Source: a virus. Taken from it: a stretch of 31,075 nt of DNA. The stretch lies in the IMG/VR virus record IMGVR_UViG_3300024236_000016, positions 1-31,075 of that record. One strand, 5' to 3'. This document shows positions 21,711-28,845 of this stretch, one piece after another. Position 1 is the stretch's first letter. Each line of letters starts with the position of its first letter. A program made the position numbers and the translations under genes. The notes below the pieces were generated by a model. That model ran no database searches and was not told the origin of the DNA. It was given only the letters and a program-made list of their open reading frames with translations.

Positions 21711-21930
21711 TTTCTTCTAAATACTTTCTTTGCATCTGCTCTTCGTATTCTATTTCCCGTTGAAGATAATCTAATGCTTTACGCAATTCTCTTAACTTCT
21801 CATCCTTTTTACCTAACCTTGCACAATACTTAACTACATTACCAATATTAAAGTTTAAATCATAGTCTTTAATAAAATCGATAACATCGTATTGTTTGCC
21901 ACATTCATAATGTAATTGTGTGCTTCTCAT
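21700..21930 (-). CDS. DUF3310-like protein (76 aa)
   Basis: The protein shows the DUF3310 pattern: HYECGKQYDVIDFIKDYDLN, then FNIGNVVKYCARLGKKDEKL and RELRKALDYLQREIEYEE. DUF3310 proteins (SaV-like) are common in phage early regions. Their role is not established, and some are annotated as nucleotide-kinase-like. Length is typical. It is the last gene before a terminator. Confidence 0.85.
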   Translation of the reverse strand: MRSTQLHYECGKQYDVIDFIKDYDLNFNIGNVVKYCARLGKKDEKLRELRKALDYLQREIEYEEQMQRKYLEESEL

Positions 21931-21932
21931 AA

Positions 21933-22088
21933 TTAATTGTATATTAAAGTTATTGTTATTTTTATGATACCTATAAATAATTCTGTATCGTGTTCTTCAA
22001 CCTCTTCTTCTATAAAAGAATTGTGTTGTATGCCTAAAGCTAAACCTTTAAACAATCCTAATCTTATTTCCCAAGCCCTTAAACTCAT
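21933..22088 (-). CDS. Small hypothetical protein (51 aa)
   Basis: I choose the ATG at 22088 (MSLRAWEIRLGLFKGLALGI), because it overlaps the stop of the upstream micro-ORF (ATGA); a longer reading from 22235 would overlap the upstream gene by 89 bases. The end is hydrophobic (TELFIGIIKITITLIYN) and may touch the membrane. The WEIRLGxxKGLALGI start recurs in flavobacterial phages from memory, without known function. Confidence 0.6.
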   Translation of the reverse strand: MSLRAWEIRLGLFKGLALGIQHNSFIEEEVEEHDTELFIGIIKITITLIYN

Positions 22089-22150
22089 AATTTTCTTACT
22101 TTTAAAATTAATATAATTACTAATACTATAACTATTATTATTCCTTTCAT
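22085..22150 (-). CDS. Hydrophobic micropeptide (21 aa)
   Basis: This ORF overlaps its upstream and downstream neighbours by 4 bases each (ATGA on both sides), exactly filling the gap. The peptide is MKGIIIVIVLVIILILKVRKL: about 14 Ile/Val/Leu residues with a basic end, so one membrane helix. It could be a membrane peptide or a coupling ORF. Confidence 0.5.
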   Translation of the reverse strand: MKGIIIVIVLVIILILKVRKL

Positions 22151-22389
22151 TTCTTTTTTTTATCGTGTTCGTATATTTTACTGTACAAATCCCAAATAGC
22201 TTGGAAGCTATCTTCTCTTTTAAATGTTTGACCATTCATATAGTATTTACCCTTATGCCCTAATTGATACCATATTTTAAACTCATTACCAATTGGAACA
22301 GGATAAATGACAAAACCTTTTTTAAAACAATACTGTTGTGCTTCTTGGTTTACGTTCTTTATTATTATTGGTTTCTTTAACTTTGGCAT
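22147..22389 (-). CDS. Hypothetical protein (80 aa)
   Basis: The function is not recognised. The product has GFVIYPVPIGNEFKIWYQLG, then GKYYMNGQTFKREDSFQAIW and a Lys-rich end. The GKYYMNGQTF...AIWDLYxKIY pattern recurs, from memory, in flavobacterial phages. It starts within the stop of the 64-residue gene (TAATG). Confidence 0.6.
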   Translation of the reverse strand: MPKLKKPIIIKNVNQEAQQYCFKKGFVIYPVPIGNEFKIWYQLGHKGKYYMNGQTFKREDSFQAIWDLYSKIYEHDKKKK

Positions 22390-22583
22390 TAATGTCTCAT
22401 TTCTAAATACAAATCAATTAATTCTAAAGCCTTTTCAACACCCTTTGCTTCACAATATCTTTTTCTATCTAAAACATATAACCAATGTTCTATAATCTCT
22501 TCTTTATTCTTATTCTTAAAGAAGGCATCAACGCAACTCTTGTAAGCTACATTCTCTAATAAATGACAATCTTTATCAATCAT
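22389..22583 (-). CDS. Hypothetical protein (64 aa)
   Basis: The function is not recognised. The protein is helical and charged (EEIIEHWLYVLDRKRYCEAK, then GVEKALELIDLYLEMRH). It follows the exonuclease gene by 11 bases and overlaps the next start (TAATG). Confidence 0.55.
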   Translation of the reverse strand: MIDKDCHLLENVAYKSCVDAFFKNKNKEEIIEHWLYVLDRKRYCEAKGVEKALELIDLYLEMRH

Positions 22584-22594
22584 AATTAATTATT

Positions 22595-23359
22595 TTATAA
22601 CACACCTCTATAAACAAAATTCTCTAAATCTTCTGTATTTAAGTAGTCTTCATAAGACTCAACCGCTAAATCTAATTTATACTTACCACTATCAATAAAC
22701 TTTTGAGAACACTTATAAATACCAACGTCTAACGTATTCTTATCTACAACAATAAATTCAAAATCAAAAGCATTAAATAATTCTAAATATAATGCAGCTT
22801 GTAAGTCATAGCTAAAGAAATTAGCAGAACGTTCAAAACCTTTTAAATCTGATGTTGTTTTTAAATCCATTACAACACCACCTTTTAATATATCTGCTTT
22901 ACCTCTAAATGGTAAATCATTATAATAACCTATTTCGGGTATTTCAAATTTAGCACCCTCTAACATCTCTGCTACATCTGTAACATTTCTTACTCTTTCT
23001 GCTATCTTCTTTGCTTTATAGTATTCAGAATTTGTAAAGACATTATGATAGCCAACCTCTTTTATTGCTTGTTTGTATTCTTTACTTGCCTTTGTACCCT
23101 CTGTAAACGTTAAATACTCAACTTTGTTTGGCTCTAATACCATTAAGTGTATTAACTGCCCATCTCTTAACGCTTGTACGTTTTGCTGCTTCTCTGTTAA
23201 AGACTTGTAGTATGCGTATGGACTATCTAACAACTTCTTACAAGAAGAAGATGATAATGCGTTTTTACCTAAATAACCATAGTAAAACTCATCGTTGTAC
23301 ATTTGGCTTAATATATCCTCTTTGTGATATACATCTCCGTTTAATAATTTAATCTCCAT
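22595..23359 (-). CDS. PD-(D/E)XK exonuclease, RecE/YqaJ-like
   Basis: The 254-residue protein shows the features of phage recombination exonucleases with a PDDEXK core: ALSSSSCKKLLDSPYAYY, LRDGQLIHLMVLEP (family G-x-x-x-H), FRGKADILKGG and VVMDLKTTSDLKGF (the D and D-x-K of the active site), then YDLQAALYLELF. It would resect double-strand ends for the ERF annealing protein encoded upstream. It follows a second PDDEXK-like gene directly. Domain naming is from recall. Confidence 0.82.
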   Translation of the reverse strand: MEIKLLNGDVYHKEDILSQMYNDEFYYGYLGKNALSSSSCKKLLDSPYAYYKSLTEKQQNVQALRDGQLIHLMVLEPNKVEYLTFTEGTKASKEYKQAIKEVGYHNVFTNSEYYKAKKIAERVRNVTDVAEMLEGAKFEIPEIGYYNDLPFRGKADILKGGVVMDLKTTSDLKGFERSANFFSYDLQAALYLELFNAFDFEFIVVDKNTLDVGIYKCSQKFIDSGKYKLDLAVESYEDYLNTEDLENFVYRGVL

Positions 23360-23752
23360 TTATTTAATTTTTATTGCTTGTTTTATATCTAATTCTGCTA
23401 CCTCTTTTTTAACCCACATTCTTTTTTGAAATTCTGTTGATGCGGGTAAAGATTTCATAAACCATTTTGGTTTTACTTTGTAGAGGTTAAACACATAAAC
23501 TCCATTTGGTGTGCTATTAATGTAAACAGGAATATCTAAATGCTTTTCAGATTCTTTTATTAATGCATCGTATTTACTTTTTTCTAATATTAAAGTATCA
23601 TAGTGTTTACGTCTACATTTTAACTCTATTCTACTTCTTGTTTCTATATCGTAACAATCCCATCTTGATATCGGGTTTTTACTATTAACTAATGTTTTAA
23701 AATAATTATTACTTAACCATTCAAACAAATCACTTTCTTTCCATTTTATCAT
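23360..23752 (-). CDS. PD-(D/E)XK nuclease/resolvase-like protein (130 aa)
   Basis: The region around 25-60 reads NPISRWDCYDIETRSRIELK then CRRKHYDTLILEKSKYD. An Asp, then E-L-K on the next strand, matches the D...ExK part of a PDDEXK core, as in small VRR-NUC or Holliday-junction resolvase-like proteins. The end has PVYINSTPNGVYVFNLYKVK. It lies between the ATPase and exonuclease genes, so a role in DNA processing is likely. The specific activity is uncertain. Confidence 0.6.
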   Translation of the reverse strand: MIKWKESDLFEWLSNNYFKTLVNSKNPISRWDCYDIETRSRIELKCRRKHYDTLILEKSKYDALIKESEKHLDIPVYINSTPNGVYVFNLYKVKPKWFMKSLPASTEFQKRMWVKKEVAELDIKQAIKIK

Positions 23753-23777
23753 ATTACTAATGTAAGTAATTTTTTAA

Positions 23778-24650
23778 TTAAAACTCATAATCGTTATTAA
23801 CAAATTTAGGTAAACCATTCTCTTCAAATCCAAAACTAAATGTTTCAAAGTTTCTGTTTCTGCCTCTTCTACATTCAACAGTTACCCACCCTTGATTAAC
23901 GGTGTTTTTTTCTAACATTATTTGAGTTTCGCATTTCTTTTCTAATGCACTACCAAGCACACCCGTTGGCTTTGTACTTCCATAATTGGAATGTATTATC
24001 GTTGTTATATGACACTCTAATTCTCCCGACCATCTCATCAATAACTCTTGTACTTCTGTTGCTTGTTCCATTGAATTTACATCACTGCATAAATCAGCAA
24101 TACCATCAATAACAACTAAACCTATTTTAGCATCAGCAAATTTAGTGTAAAGTATATACTCTATAAAGTTACGTCTTTGTTTGTAGTCCATTGTACGTAA
24201 AGCAAAAAAGTGATAATCTTCATCTTGCATATATCCATTCATTACTAATGGTCTCCTTGCAACTTTACTTGCGTGGAATTTACCTTGTTCTGTATCAAAA
24301 TGAATTATCTTTTTACCTTGTCTATGCCCTTTTATCTTACCACTGTATTCGTTTTTACCACCTTGATAAGCAGAAACTAATAAAGACATAAAAAAGGATT
24401 TGCCAACTTTTGGATAAGCGTGTACAAAACTAAAGTTTCCATAAGTGCCAATTGGTATTGGATAAGTTCTTTGTGTGCCATCTGTATCCACATCTACATA
24501 AGTACCACAACTAATTGCAACAGGAGGATAATCTACGTGTTCAGCAACATCTAATTCTGCTTCTTCCATTAACTCCTCCATCTCTTTTTGAATTAACATT
24601 CTTTGTATCTCATCTGCACCTTCATCTTTGTAATTTTTCTTGTTCGTCAT
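23778..24650 (-). CDS. RecA-like P-loop ATPase, RepA/AAA_25 type
   Basis: The 290-residue protein has Walker A YPKVGKS (79-85) and a Walker B-like GLVVIDGIADL (VVID at 179-182). Between them lies HFDTEQGKFHASKVARR. The sensor-like TTIIHSNYGSTKPTGVLGSA (about 216-235) matches the RepA/AAA_25 helicase-like ATPases often found in phage replication modules (HxN...PxGSxALxxxCxT). It probably acts as a helicase or recombination ATPase on phage DNA. An HNH gene starts 27 bases upstream of it. Confidence 0.8.
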   Translation of the reverse strand: MTNKKNYKDEGADEIQRMLIQKEMEELMEEAELDVAEHVDYPPVAISCGTYVDVDTDGTQRTYPIPIGTYGNFSFVHAYPKVGKSFFMSLLVSAYQGGKNEYSGKIKGHRQGKKIIHFDTEQGKFHASKVARRPLVMNGYMQDEDYHFFALRTMDYKQRRNFIEYILYTKFADAKIGLVVIDGIADLCSDVNSMEQATEVQELLMRWSGELECHITTIIHSNYGSTKPTGVLGSALEKKCETQIMLEKNTVNQGWVTVECRRGRNRNFETFSFGFEENGLPKFVNNDYEF

Positions 24651-24677
24651 CTTCTTTATATTTTAAAATTGTTTTTT

Positions 24678-25256
24678 TTATTCCTCAATCTTGTTAGATT
24701 TCTTTATATTATCTTCTGCCCATAATGGTTGTAAGTTAGAGTAGTGACATAATTTTTTTAATTCCTCCTCTGTATTAGCAGAGGCTAATGGTATAACGTG
24801 GTCTATGTGCCATTCTCCGTAATTATTCCAATTCATTCCTTCTGTAAATTGGTTTTCAATGTGCGCTTTACATATTTCCCAATCAACTCCTAACATTTTT
24901 TGTGTTTTAGAGTTTTTAGAATAGCCTTTATTTTTGAAGGCATAATAATTTCGAGTTCTTAAATTATGCTTCATCTTAAATAATGGGTCTGTTTCTTTTT
25001 TGTGCTTTTGATATTTTTTTTTATAATCTCTATAACGAGATTTATTATTTATTCTCCATTCTTCTGCTTTTGTTTTTACATACTCTTTATTTTCTTGATA
25101 ATATCTTTTACCTCTAATTGAAATTTTTTCTTTATCAGTTTTTTCTTGCTCTTTTCTACATACTTTACAGCAAAACTGTAATCCATCTTTGGTATTTTTA
25201 TTTTTATGAAATTCAGATAATTTTTTTTCTATTTTACATTTTGTGCATTTTTTCAT
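24678..25256 (-). CDS. HNH endonuclease with N-terminal zinc finger (paralogue 2)
   Basis: The 192-residue protein is a paralogue of the one at 19035-19556. It has a Cys4 finger (KKCTKCKIE ... FCCKVC), a longer basic linker, the conserved LGVDWEICKAHIENQFTEG, and an HNH core EWHIDHVIPLASANT followed by CHYSNLQPLWAEDN. It sits 2 bases after a GIY-YIG gene, between the SSB-like gene and the ATPase gene, interrupting the recombination module. A mobile, free-standing homing function is inferred. Confidence 0.85.
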   Translation of the reverse strand: MKKCTKCKIEKKLSEFHKNKNTKDGLQFCCKVCRKEQEKTDKEKISIRGKRYYQENKEYVKTKAEEWRINNKSRYRDYKKKYQKHKKETDPLFKMKHNLRTRNYYAFKNKGYSKNSKTQKMLGVDWEICKAHIENQFTEGMNWNNYGEWHIDHVIPLASANTEEELKKLCHYSNLQPLWAEDNIKKSNKIEE

Positions 25257-25258
25257 AA

Positions 25259-25663
25259 TTATTTATTTTTTAATATATTGCCTTTATAAAACTTCCCTAA
25301 AATATTATTGTTCACATATCTTTCATCTTCTAAAACATTTTCAATGAACTGTAGTTTGGTTTCAAAGTATGTAAGTTCTAACTTGTTGAAGCAAATATAT
25401 ACAATTTCTCGATAACAATTATTAATTTCCCAATTTTTTGTTTCTGAATTGCTACCCGTATATTGTTTCCAATTACTTTCAACATAAGTAACCCGCTTTC
25501 TTTTATAACCTTTTAAAGGAGGTTTAGTGCGTTTATTAAGTAGTATCTTCTTGCCAATGTAATATTTATCTTCTTTTCTATTGTATATCTTATACACAAA
25601 CCCAACTGCATCTGTTGGTAAATCTTTTCTTTCTTTTATTTTTTGACCTTTATAATACCACAT
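25259..25663 (-). CDS. GIY-YIG family putative endonuclease (134 aa)
   Basis: The N-terminal half contains AVGFVYKIYNRKEDKYYIGK (VYKI at 23-26 in place of GIY, YIG at 35-37). This is followed by PPLKGYKRKR, then NWKQYTGSN and LTYFETKLQF, with the conserved Glu expected after the motifs. This matches Seg-like homing endonuclease domains I recall from phages. It starts just downstream of the terminator that closes the SSB-like gene. Nuclease function is inferred. Confidence 0.75.
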   Translation of the reverse strand: MWYYKGQKIKERKDLPTDAVGFVYKIYNRKEDKYYIGKKILLNKRTKPPLKGYKRKRVTYVESNWKQYTGSNSETKNWEINNCYREIVYICFNKLELTYFETKLQFIENVLEDERYVNNNILGKFYKGNILKNK

Positions 25664-25675
25664 ATATTATTAGTT

Positions 25676-25705
25676 AAAAAGAGGATGCTAATAAATAACA
25701 CCCTC
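25676..25705 (-). terminator. Terminator after SSB-like gene
   Basis: On the minus strand GAGGGTGTTA and TAGCATCCTC form a 10-bp stem (two G-T pairs, 5-base loop), followed by five T. Confidence 0.7.
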
Positions 25706-25723
25706 TTCAATATTAAACACTAA

Positions 25724-26101
25724 TTAAAAAGGCAAATCATCTTCAACAACTACTGATTGTTGAGGTGCAGCAGCTTGCTTTTCATTCTTTAAAACAAAAC
25801 CTTGTAAATCATCTGATGCATAGTACACTCTACCATTTGCAACATACTTTTTAGGTTCTTTGTTTTCTCTTTGCTCTTTTGATTGAGGTAAAGTAAATGA
25901 TACGTTTTTACCGTATCTGCCCTCTTCAAAAATAGAAAATTGTAATTTTAGCTTTTTGATTTCGTTACCATTCTCATCTTTCTTTGGTACTAACTTCTTG
26001 TTTGCATCGTATGTTAATACGTTTTCAAAGTATTGATTTAATGCTTTAATTTCATCTAATCTAAATTCTACTTCTCCTAATAAATAACTTGTTTTACTCA
26101 T
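25724..26101 (-). CDS. Single-stranded DNA-binding protein-like (125 aa)
   Basis: The C-terminus ends VVVEDDLPF, the acidic DDxPF tip used by SSB proteins to bind partners. A Gln/Ala-rich linker (KQAAAPQQS) precedes it. The body (LLGEVEFRLDEIKALNQYFE, then KKLKLQFSIFEEGRYGKNVS) looks like a small beta fold. It lies two genes after ERF, in the usual place for an SSB in a phage recombination module. A direct OB-fold match cannot be shown by eye. Confidence 0.65.
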   Translation of the reverse strand: MSKTSYLLGEVEFRLDEIKALNQYFENVLTYDANKKLVPKKDENGNEIKKLKLQFSIFEEGRYGKNVSFTLPQSKEQRENKEPKKYVANGRVYYASDDLQGFVLKNEKQAAAPQQSVVVEDDLPF

Positions 26102-26121
26102 AATTTCTAATTTAATTTAAT

Positions 26122-26268
26122 TTATATTCCTACGTTAATTTTACTATCTATAACCTCTATAATGTGTCTAAAGGTACTTCTTTCTTGTTCACCTGTCATA
26201 TCAACACCGTTGATAAACAATCTGTAATGGTCTTTCTTTTCTGTTGGTCTTAATTCGATACTATTCAT
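26122..26268 (-). CDS. Small hypothetical protein (48 aa)
   Basis: The ORF starts 2 bases after the ERF stop and fills the gap before the SSB-like gene. The product begins MNSIELRPTEKKDHYRLFIN and has GVDMTGEQERSTFRHIIEVI. Function not recognised; the regular codon use and position in the recombination operon support it. Confidence 0.6.
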   Translation of the reverse strand: MNSIELRPTEKKDHYRLFINGVDMTGEQERSTFRHIIEVIDSKINVGI

Positions 26269-26270
26269 AT

Positions 26271-26810
26271 TTATTTAGTTAATAATTCTTTTACTTCTTT
26301 TGATATCTTATACTTTGCTTCTATTTTAGCAATATCTCCACCACCTTTCAAATAAGTTTTTGCTTTATCAAATTCGGGTGTATTCTTGTTTAACCAATTC
26401 TTATCGTTAGATGTTGTTTTAGCGGCTTTATTATGTGTGTTTGTTGAATCTGCATCTTTTGTATCATCGATTAAGAATAAGCCATTTAAAGCATATTTAC
26501 GAGCATAAGATGAACTACTACCAAAAGTTTGTGAAATGTCCATACCTTTCTTATTTGGGTCTATGCCCGCTTGTGCTTTTACGTGAACTTGGTTTTCACC
26601 ATCAGATATAATTGCTATTGCTTCTACAAATAAAACACCTGCTAATTCTTTTACCTCATCTGATAAAGTTAATGTACAATTATGCTTTTTAAGAAGAGGT
26701 TTAACTGCTTCTAATATATCTTCACAACTTCTGTAATTGTATCTGCCAAATGAATTGTATTGGCTTTTTGGCGCTTTTAATTCTGCTTGAATTTTTGTTA
26801 ATTTTTCCAT
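26271..26810 (-). CDS. erf: ERF-family single-strand annealing protein
   Basis: The 179-residue protein has the ERF pattern: SQYNSFGRYNYRSCEDILEA, VKPLLKKHNCTLTLSDEV, and GMDISQTFGSSSSYARKYAL with GLFLIDDTKDAD. ERF proteins anneal single-stranded DNA made by a phage exonuclease and circularise or recombine phage genomes. The C-terminal part (about 120-179) is a linker and a small helical domain. The operon also holds SSB-like, ATPase and exonuclease genes. Confidence 0.88.
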   Translation of the reverse strand: MEKLTKIQAELKAPKSQYNSFGRYNYRSCEDILEAVKPLLKKHNCTLTLSDEVKELAGVLFVEAIAIISDGENQVHVKAQAGIDPNKKGMDISQTFGSSSSYARKYALNGLFLIDDTKDADSTNTHNKAAKTTSNDKNWLNKNTPEFDKAKTYLKGGGDIAKIEAKYKISKEVKELLTK

Positions 26811-26812
26811 TT

Positions 26813-27061
26813 TTATTTAGTTTTTAAGTTATTTAAAATTTCTCTTTGTATTCTCTGCTTGTTGTATTTATTATCAAATGATTCTTCACTTGATAAAAAC
26901 CATTTAACACCCGATAATATACCTATAAAGAATGTTATTGGTGCAAATAAGATATATAATATACCTTTACCTATTTGACCTACATAAAATTTGTGTGCTC
27001 CAAAAGAGCCTAAAAATAATGCTAATAATGCATAGTTGTTTTTGTTTTTAATTGTTCTCAT
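26813..27061 (-). CDS. TM2-domain membrane protein (82 aa)
   Basis: The protein has the TM2 signature: ALLALFLGSFGAHKFYVGQI then GKGILYILFAPITFFIGILS. Two membrane helices (about 9-28 and 33-52) are joined by the polar GxFGxHxFYxGxxxxG turn. TM2 proteins are common in bacteria and their function is largely unknown. It follows the lipoprotein gene, with which it shares the leader and the first codons (MRTIK). A host-envelope or exclusion role is possible. Confidence 0.85.
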   Translation of the reverse strand: MRTIKNKNNYALLALFLGSFGAHKFYVGQIGKGILYILFAPITFFIGILSGVKWFLSSEESFDNKYNKQRIQREILNNLKTK

Positions 27062-27092
27062 AATTTCTAATTTTAATTGTTACTATTTATTT

Positions 27093-27851
27093 TTAATAAT
27101 ATATTTCTTTTACTTGGTATTTAAAATCTCTACTATAGGTTAAACCTCCTTCTCTTTCGCTTTTAGATATTAAACCTATATCTCCAACCGAACTAAAGAA
27201 AAAGTCCTCATACGTTGCTCCAAATGGTCTTTTATAAACACCCTCTTCTGTATTTGTACTTATATCTGCATTGAAAGTAATTTCAAAACTTCTTTGGTCT
27301 TTAGTCATATCTACTTGCTTGAAAGTATCCCAATTGTTACCATTCATTTCATTTAACTTATCAATAGGTATATTTGATGTTCCTATTTTTAAAACATCAT
27401 TTAATATAAATTTACCTGCTGTTATTTTTAAATTAGGATGATTTTCATAACCTATAATCTCTAAATGATTTATTCTTTTTGAAGCATAAAAAGGTTGATG
27501 AAATTGCCATCCATCCAAATCAATTTCTTTAAATTCCTTAACTATATGAGATGGGAAAGAAGATAAATCTATTCTTAAGGTATCAATAATTTGTATTGGA
27601 CCTACTGATTTTTGAAATAAAGTTTCACCTAAACTTATATACCCTCTACTTCTATCAAAATAGTAATATCTCCATTCATCTCTTGTTGAACTATCAAAAA
27701 CCATTGTGTCTTCGTAATAGCTTTCTAAATAATAAGTCTTTGTTATTAAGTTTAAAATGTTTTCTTCTTTAACTGAAGAATCAGAATCATCTTCACAAGA
27801 TACTAATGTACCTAATAATACTGCTAATGTTAATAATTTAATTGTTCTCAT
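27093..27851 (-). CDS. Lipoprotein of unknown function (252 aa)
   Basis: The N-terminus is a clear lipoprotein signal: MRTIKLLTLAVLLGTLVSC with the lipobox LVSC and Cys19, followed by EDDSDSS, a run of acidic residues that in Bacteroidota can act as a surface-export signal for lipoproteins. The mature part looks beta-rich (EWRYYYFDRSRGYISLGETL, DGWQFHQPFYASKRINHLEI) and matches no family I know. It is the first gene after an early promoter-like site. A phage lipoprotein expressed early could alter the cell surface, for example for superinfection exclusion; this is inference. A host-derived gene is another option. Confidence 0.75.
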   Translation of the reverse strand: MRTIKLLTLAVLLGTLVSCEDDSDSSVKEENILNLITKTYYLESYYEDTMVFDSSTRDEWRYYYFDRSRGYISLGETLFQKSVGPIQIIDTLRIDLSSFPSHIVKEFKEIDLDGWQFHQPFYASKRINHLEIIGYENHPNLKITAGKFILNDVLKIGTSNIPIDKLNEMNGNNWDTFKQVDMTKDQRSFEITFNADISTNTEEGVYKRPFGATYEDFFFSSVGDIGLISKSEREGGLTYSRDFKYQVKEIYY

Positions 27852-27888
27852 AATTTCTAATTTTTAATGTTTGTTTTTAATTACACTA

Positions 27889-27922
27889 CAAATATATAGT
27901 TTATTTTGTTATTAAATGTTAA
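27889..27922 (-). promoter_or_regulatory. Putative early promoter P1 (lipoprotein unit)
   Basis: On the minus strand TTAACA, 20 bases, then TATATTTG, followed by TAGTGTAA and an A-rich leader of the lipoprotein gene. The same boxes with the same 20-base spacing occur at 29560-29593. The -7 box matches TAnnTTTG. Confidence 0.6.
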
Positions 27923-27983
27923 AATAAATGTTAAAGTTGTTATAACAGTTGATATAATTTATTAAAACAAATCATATCTTGGT

Positions 27984-28099
27984 GTTGTAAGTAATGTTTG
28001 TTTCTACTCGCATTATTATACCTTTTTGCGTATAATGTTGGTTATTACCATCATTTTATACCCTTTTGCGTATAATACACCACAAAAACTACTTACAAC
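27984..28099. repeat. Symmetric repeat cluster, operator-like
   Basis: Inverted 10-base arms GTTGTAAGTA (27984-27993) and TACTTACAAC (28090-28099) enclose two 20-base near-identical palindromic repeats (28016-28035, 28056-28075; 19 of 20 bases equal), each TTATAC-N8-GTATAA, exactly 40 bases apart. This looks like a protein-binding site cluster between two genes and upstream of promoter P1. Confidence 0.65.
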
Positions 28100-28293
28100 G
28101 TTACTTGTGTATAGGTAATTTGGTTTTTAAGTACTCGTTTAAAATCCATTTCAAATTGTTTTCAGCCTCTTTTCCACGTGGGTTATCACCACTTAATAAT
28201 ATCGTTTTTATATGCCTAATTGCTTTTTCTTCTGTCATTTTTTTAAATGTTTTAGTTATCTACCCACCCAACTACCCACACACAAGTAACGTT
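28097..28293. repeat. 14-bp perfect inverted repeat flanking a small ORF
   Basis: AACGTTACTTGTGT at 28097-28110 and its exact complement ACACAAGTAACGTT at 28280-28293 flank the 45-codon ORF. Each arm overlaps a stop codon on the minus strand. A related inverted pair, GTTAGGCGTT (28291-28300) and AACGCCTAAC (near 28459-28468), flanks much of the next gene. Confidence 0.7.
28101..28238 (-). CDS. Small hypothetical protein inside inverted repeat (45 aa)
   Basis: The product MTEEKAIRHIKTILLSGDNP then RGKEAENNLKWILNEYLKTK is basic and helical. Its stop codon lies in the left arm of the 14-bp inverted repeat. It has a normal A-rich leader (AAAAAAATG). Function not recognised. It lies in a stretch with more G and C than usual here, which may be transferred DNA. 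Confidence 0.5.
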   Translation of the reverse strand: MTEEKAIRHIKTILLSGDNPRGKEAENNLKWILNEYLKTKLPIHK

Positions 28294-28528
28294 AGGCGTT
28301 ATTGCTACATTTCGTCTCAACATTATTCTGTTCTTCTATCCATTCAAGTTTTTCAGTTGCACAACAGGCACAAACCTTTCTTCTTGGTTGTTTAGGGTAT
28401 TTGCCTCTAATTTCAGTTAGTTCTTGTCCACAAATTTTGCAGTATTCTTTTCGCAACAAACGCCTAACAATGTGTATAAACCATTGCTTCATAGTGCGTC
28501 TACCAAGTTTCTTTTTTCTATTAAACAT
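28292..28528 (-). CDS. Zinc-ribbon-like small protein (78 aa)
   Basis: Five Cys form C30-x2-C33 and C53-x-C55-C56 (EYCKICGQE, KVCACCATEK), a likely zinc site, in a basic protein that starts MFNRKKKLGRRTMKQWFIHI; an internal Met13 is another start option. It lies in the repeat-rich stretch and its stop overlaps the right arm of the 14-bp inverted repeat. Codon use (CGC, GCG, GGC) differs from neighbours. Function not recognised. Confidence 0.5.
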   Translation of the reverse strand: MFNRKKKLGRRTMKQWFIHIVRRLLRKEYCKICGQELTEIRGKYPKQPRRKVCACCATEKLEWIEEQNNVETKCSNNA

Positions 28529-28584
28529 ATCTCTATTTTGTTAAGTTATTATTTCAATTACGCAACGGTTCATACACTCGTCCG

Positions 28585-28845
28585 TTATTCTTCTTCGTAT
28601 CTGTTTTTTATATGCAGTAACAAATCTGTTACAACATCAAACCAAATCTCATCTGATTTACCTTCTTCAATAGAACTAAATGCATCTATTATTTCTTTAT
28701 AAAAGTCATTTAAAGGAGTGTCTAAAACCTCCTCAACACTTGTTATAATACTTCCAAAATCTATTTCTTCGTTACCTACCATTTTTTGTATTGTAGCCTC
28801 TGATGATATCAATAATAATATCAGTCTTGTATCTATGTTATTCAT
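28585..28845 (-). CDS. Hypothetical acidic protein (86 aa)
   Basis: The function is not recognised. The protein is acidic and helical (FGSIITSVEEVLDTPLNDFY, then AFSSIEEGKSDEIWFDVVTD). Its start overlaps the end of the 54-residue ORF by 8 bases. It is the last gene of a small operon that begins at the promoter-like site P2. Confidence 0.6.
   Translation of the reverse strand: MNNIDTRLILLLISSEATIQKMVGNEEIDFGSIITSVEEVLDTPLNDFYKEIIDAFSSIEEGKSDEIWFDVVTDLLLHIKNRYEEE

Noticed and set aside
22089-22235. Longer start of the 51-residue gene (100 residues)
   Set aside because: It would overlap the upstream gene by 89 bases and erase the exact micro-ORF coupling; the conserved part begins at 22088.
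28291-28550. Integron attC site
   Set aside because: Only GTTAGGC and GCCTAAC cores are visible, in the wrong order and spacing for one complete attC; no integrase is present.
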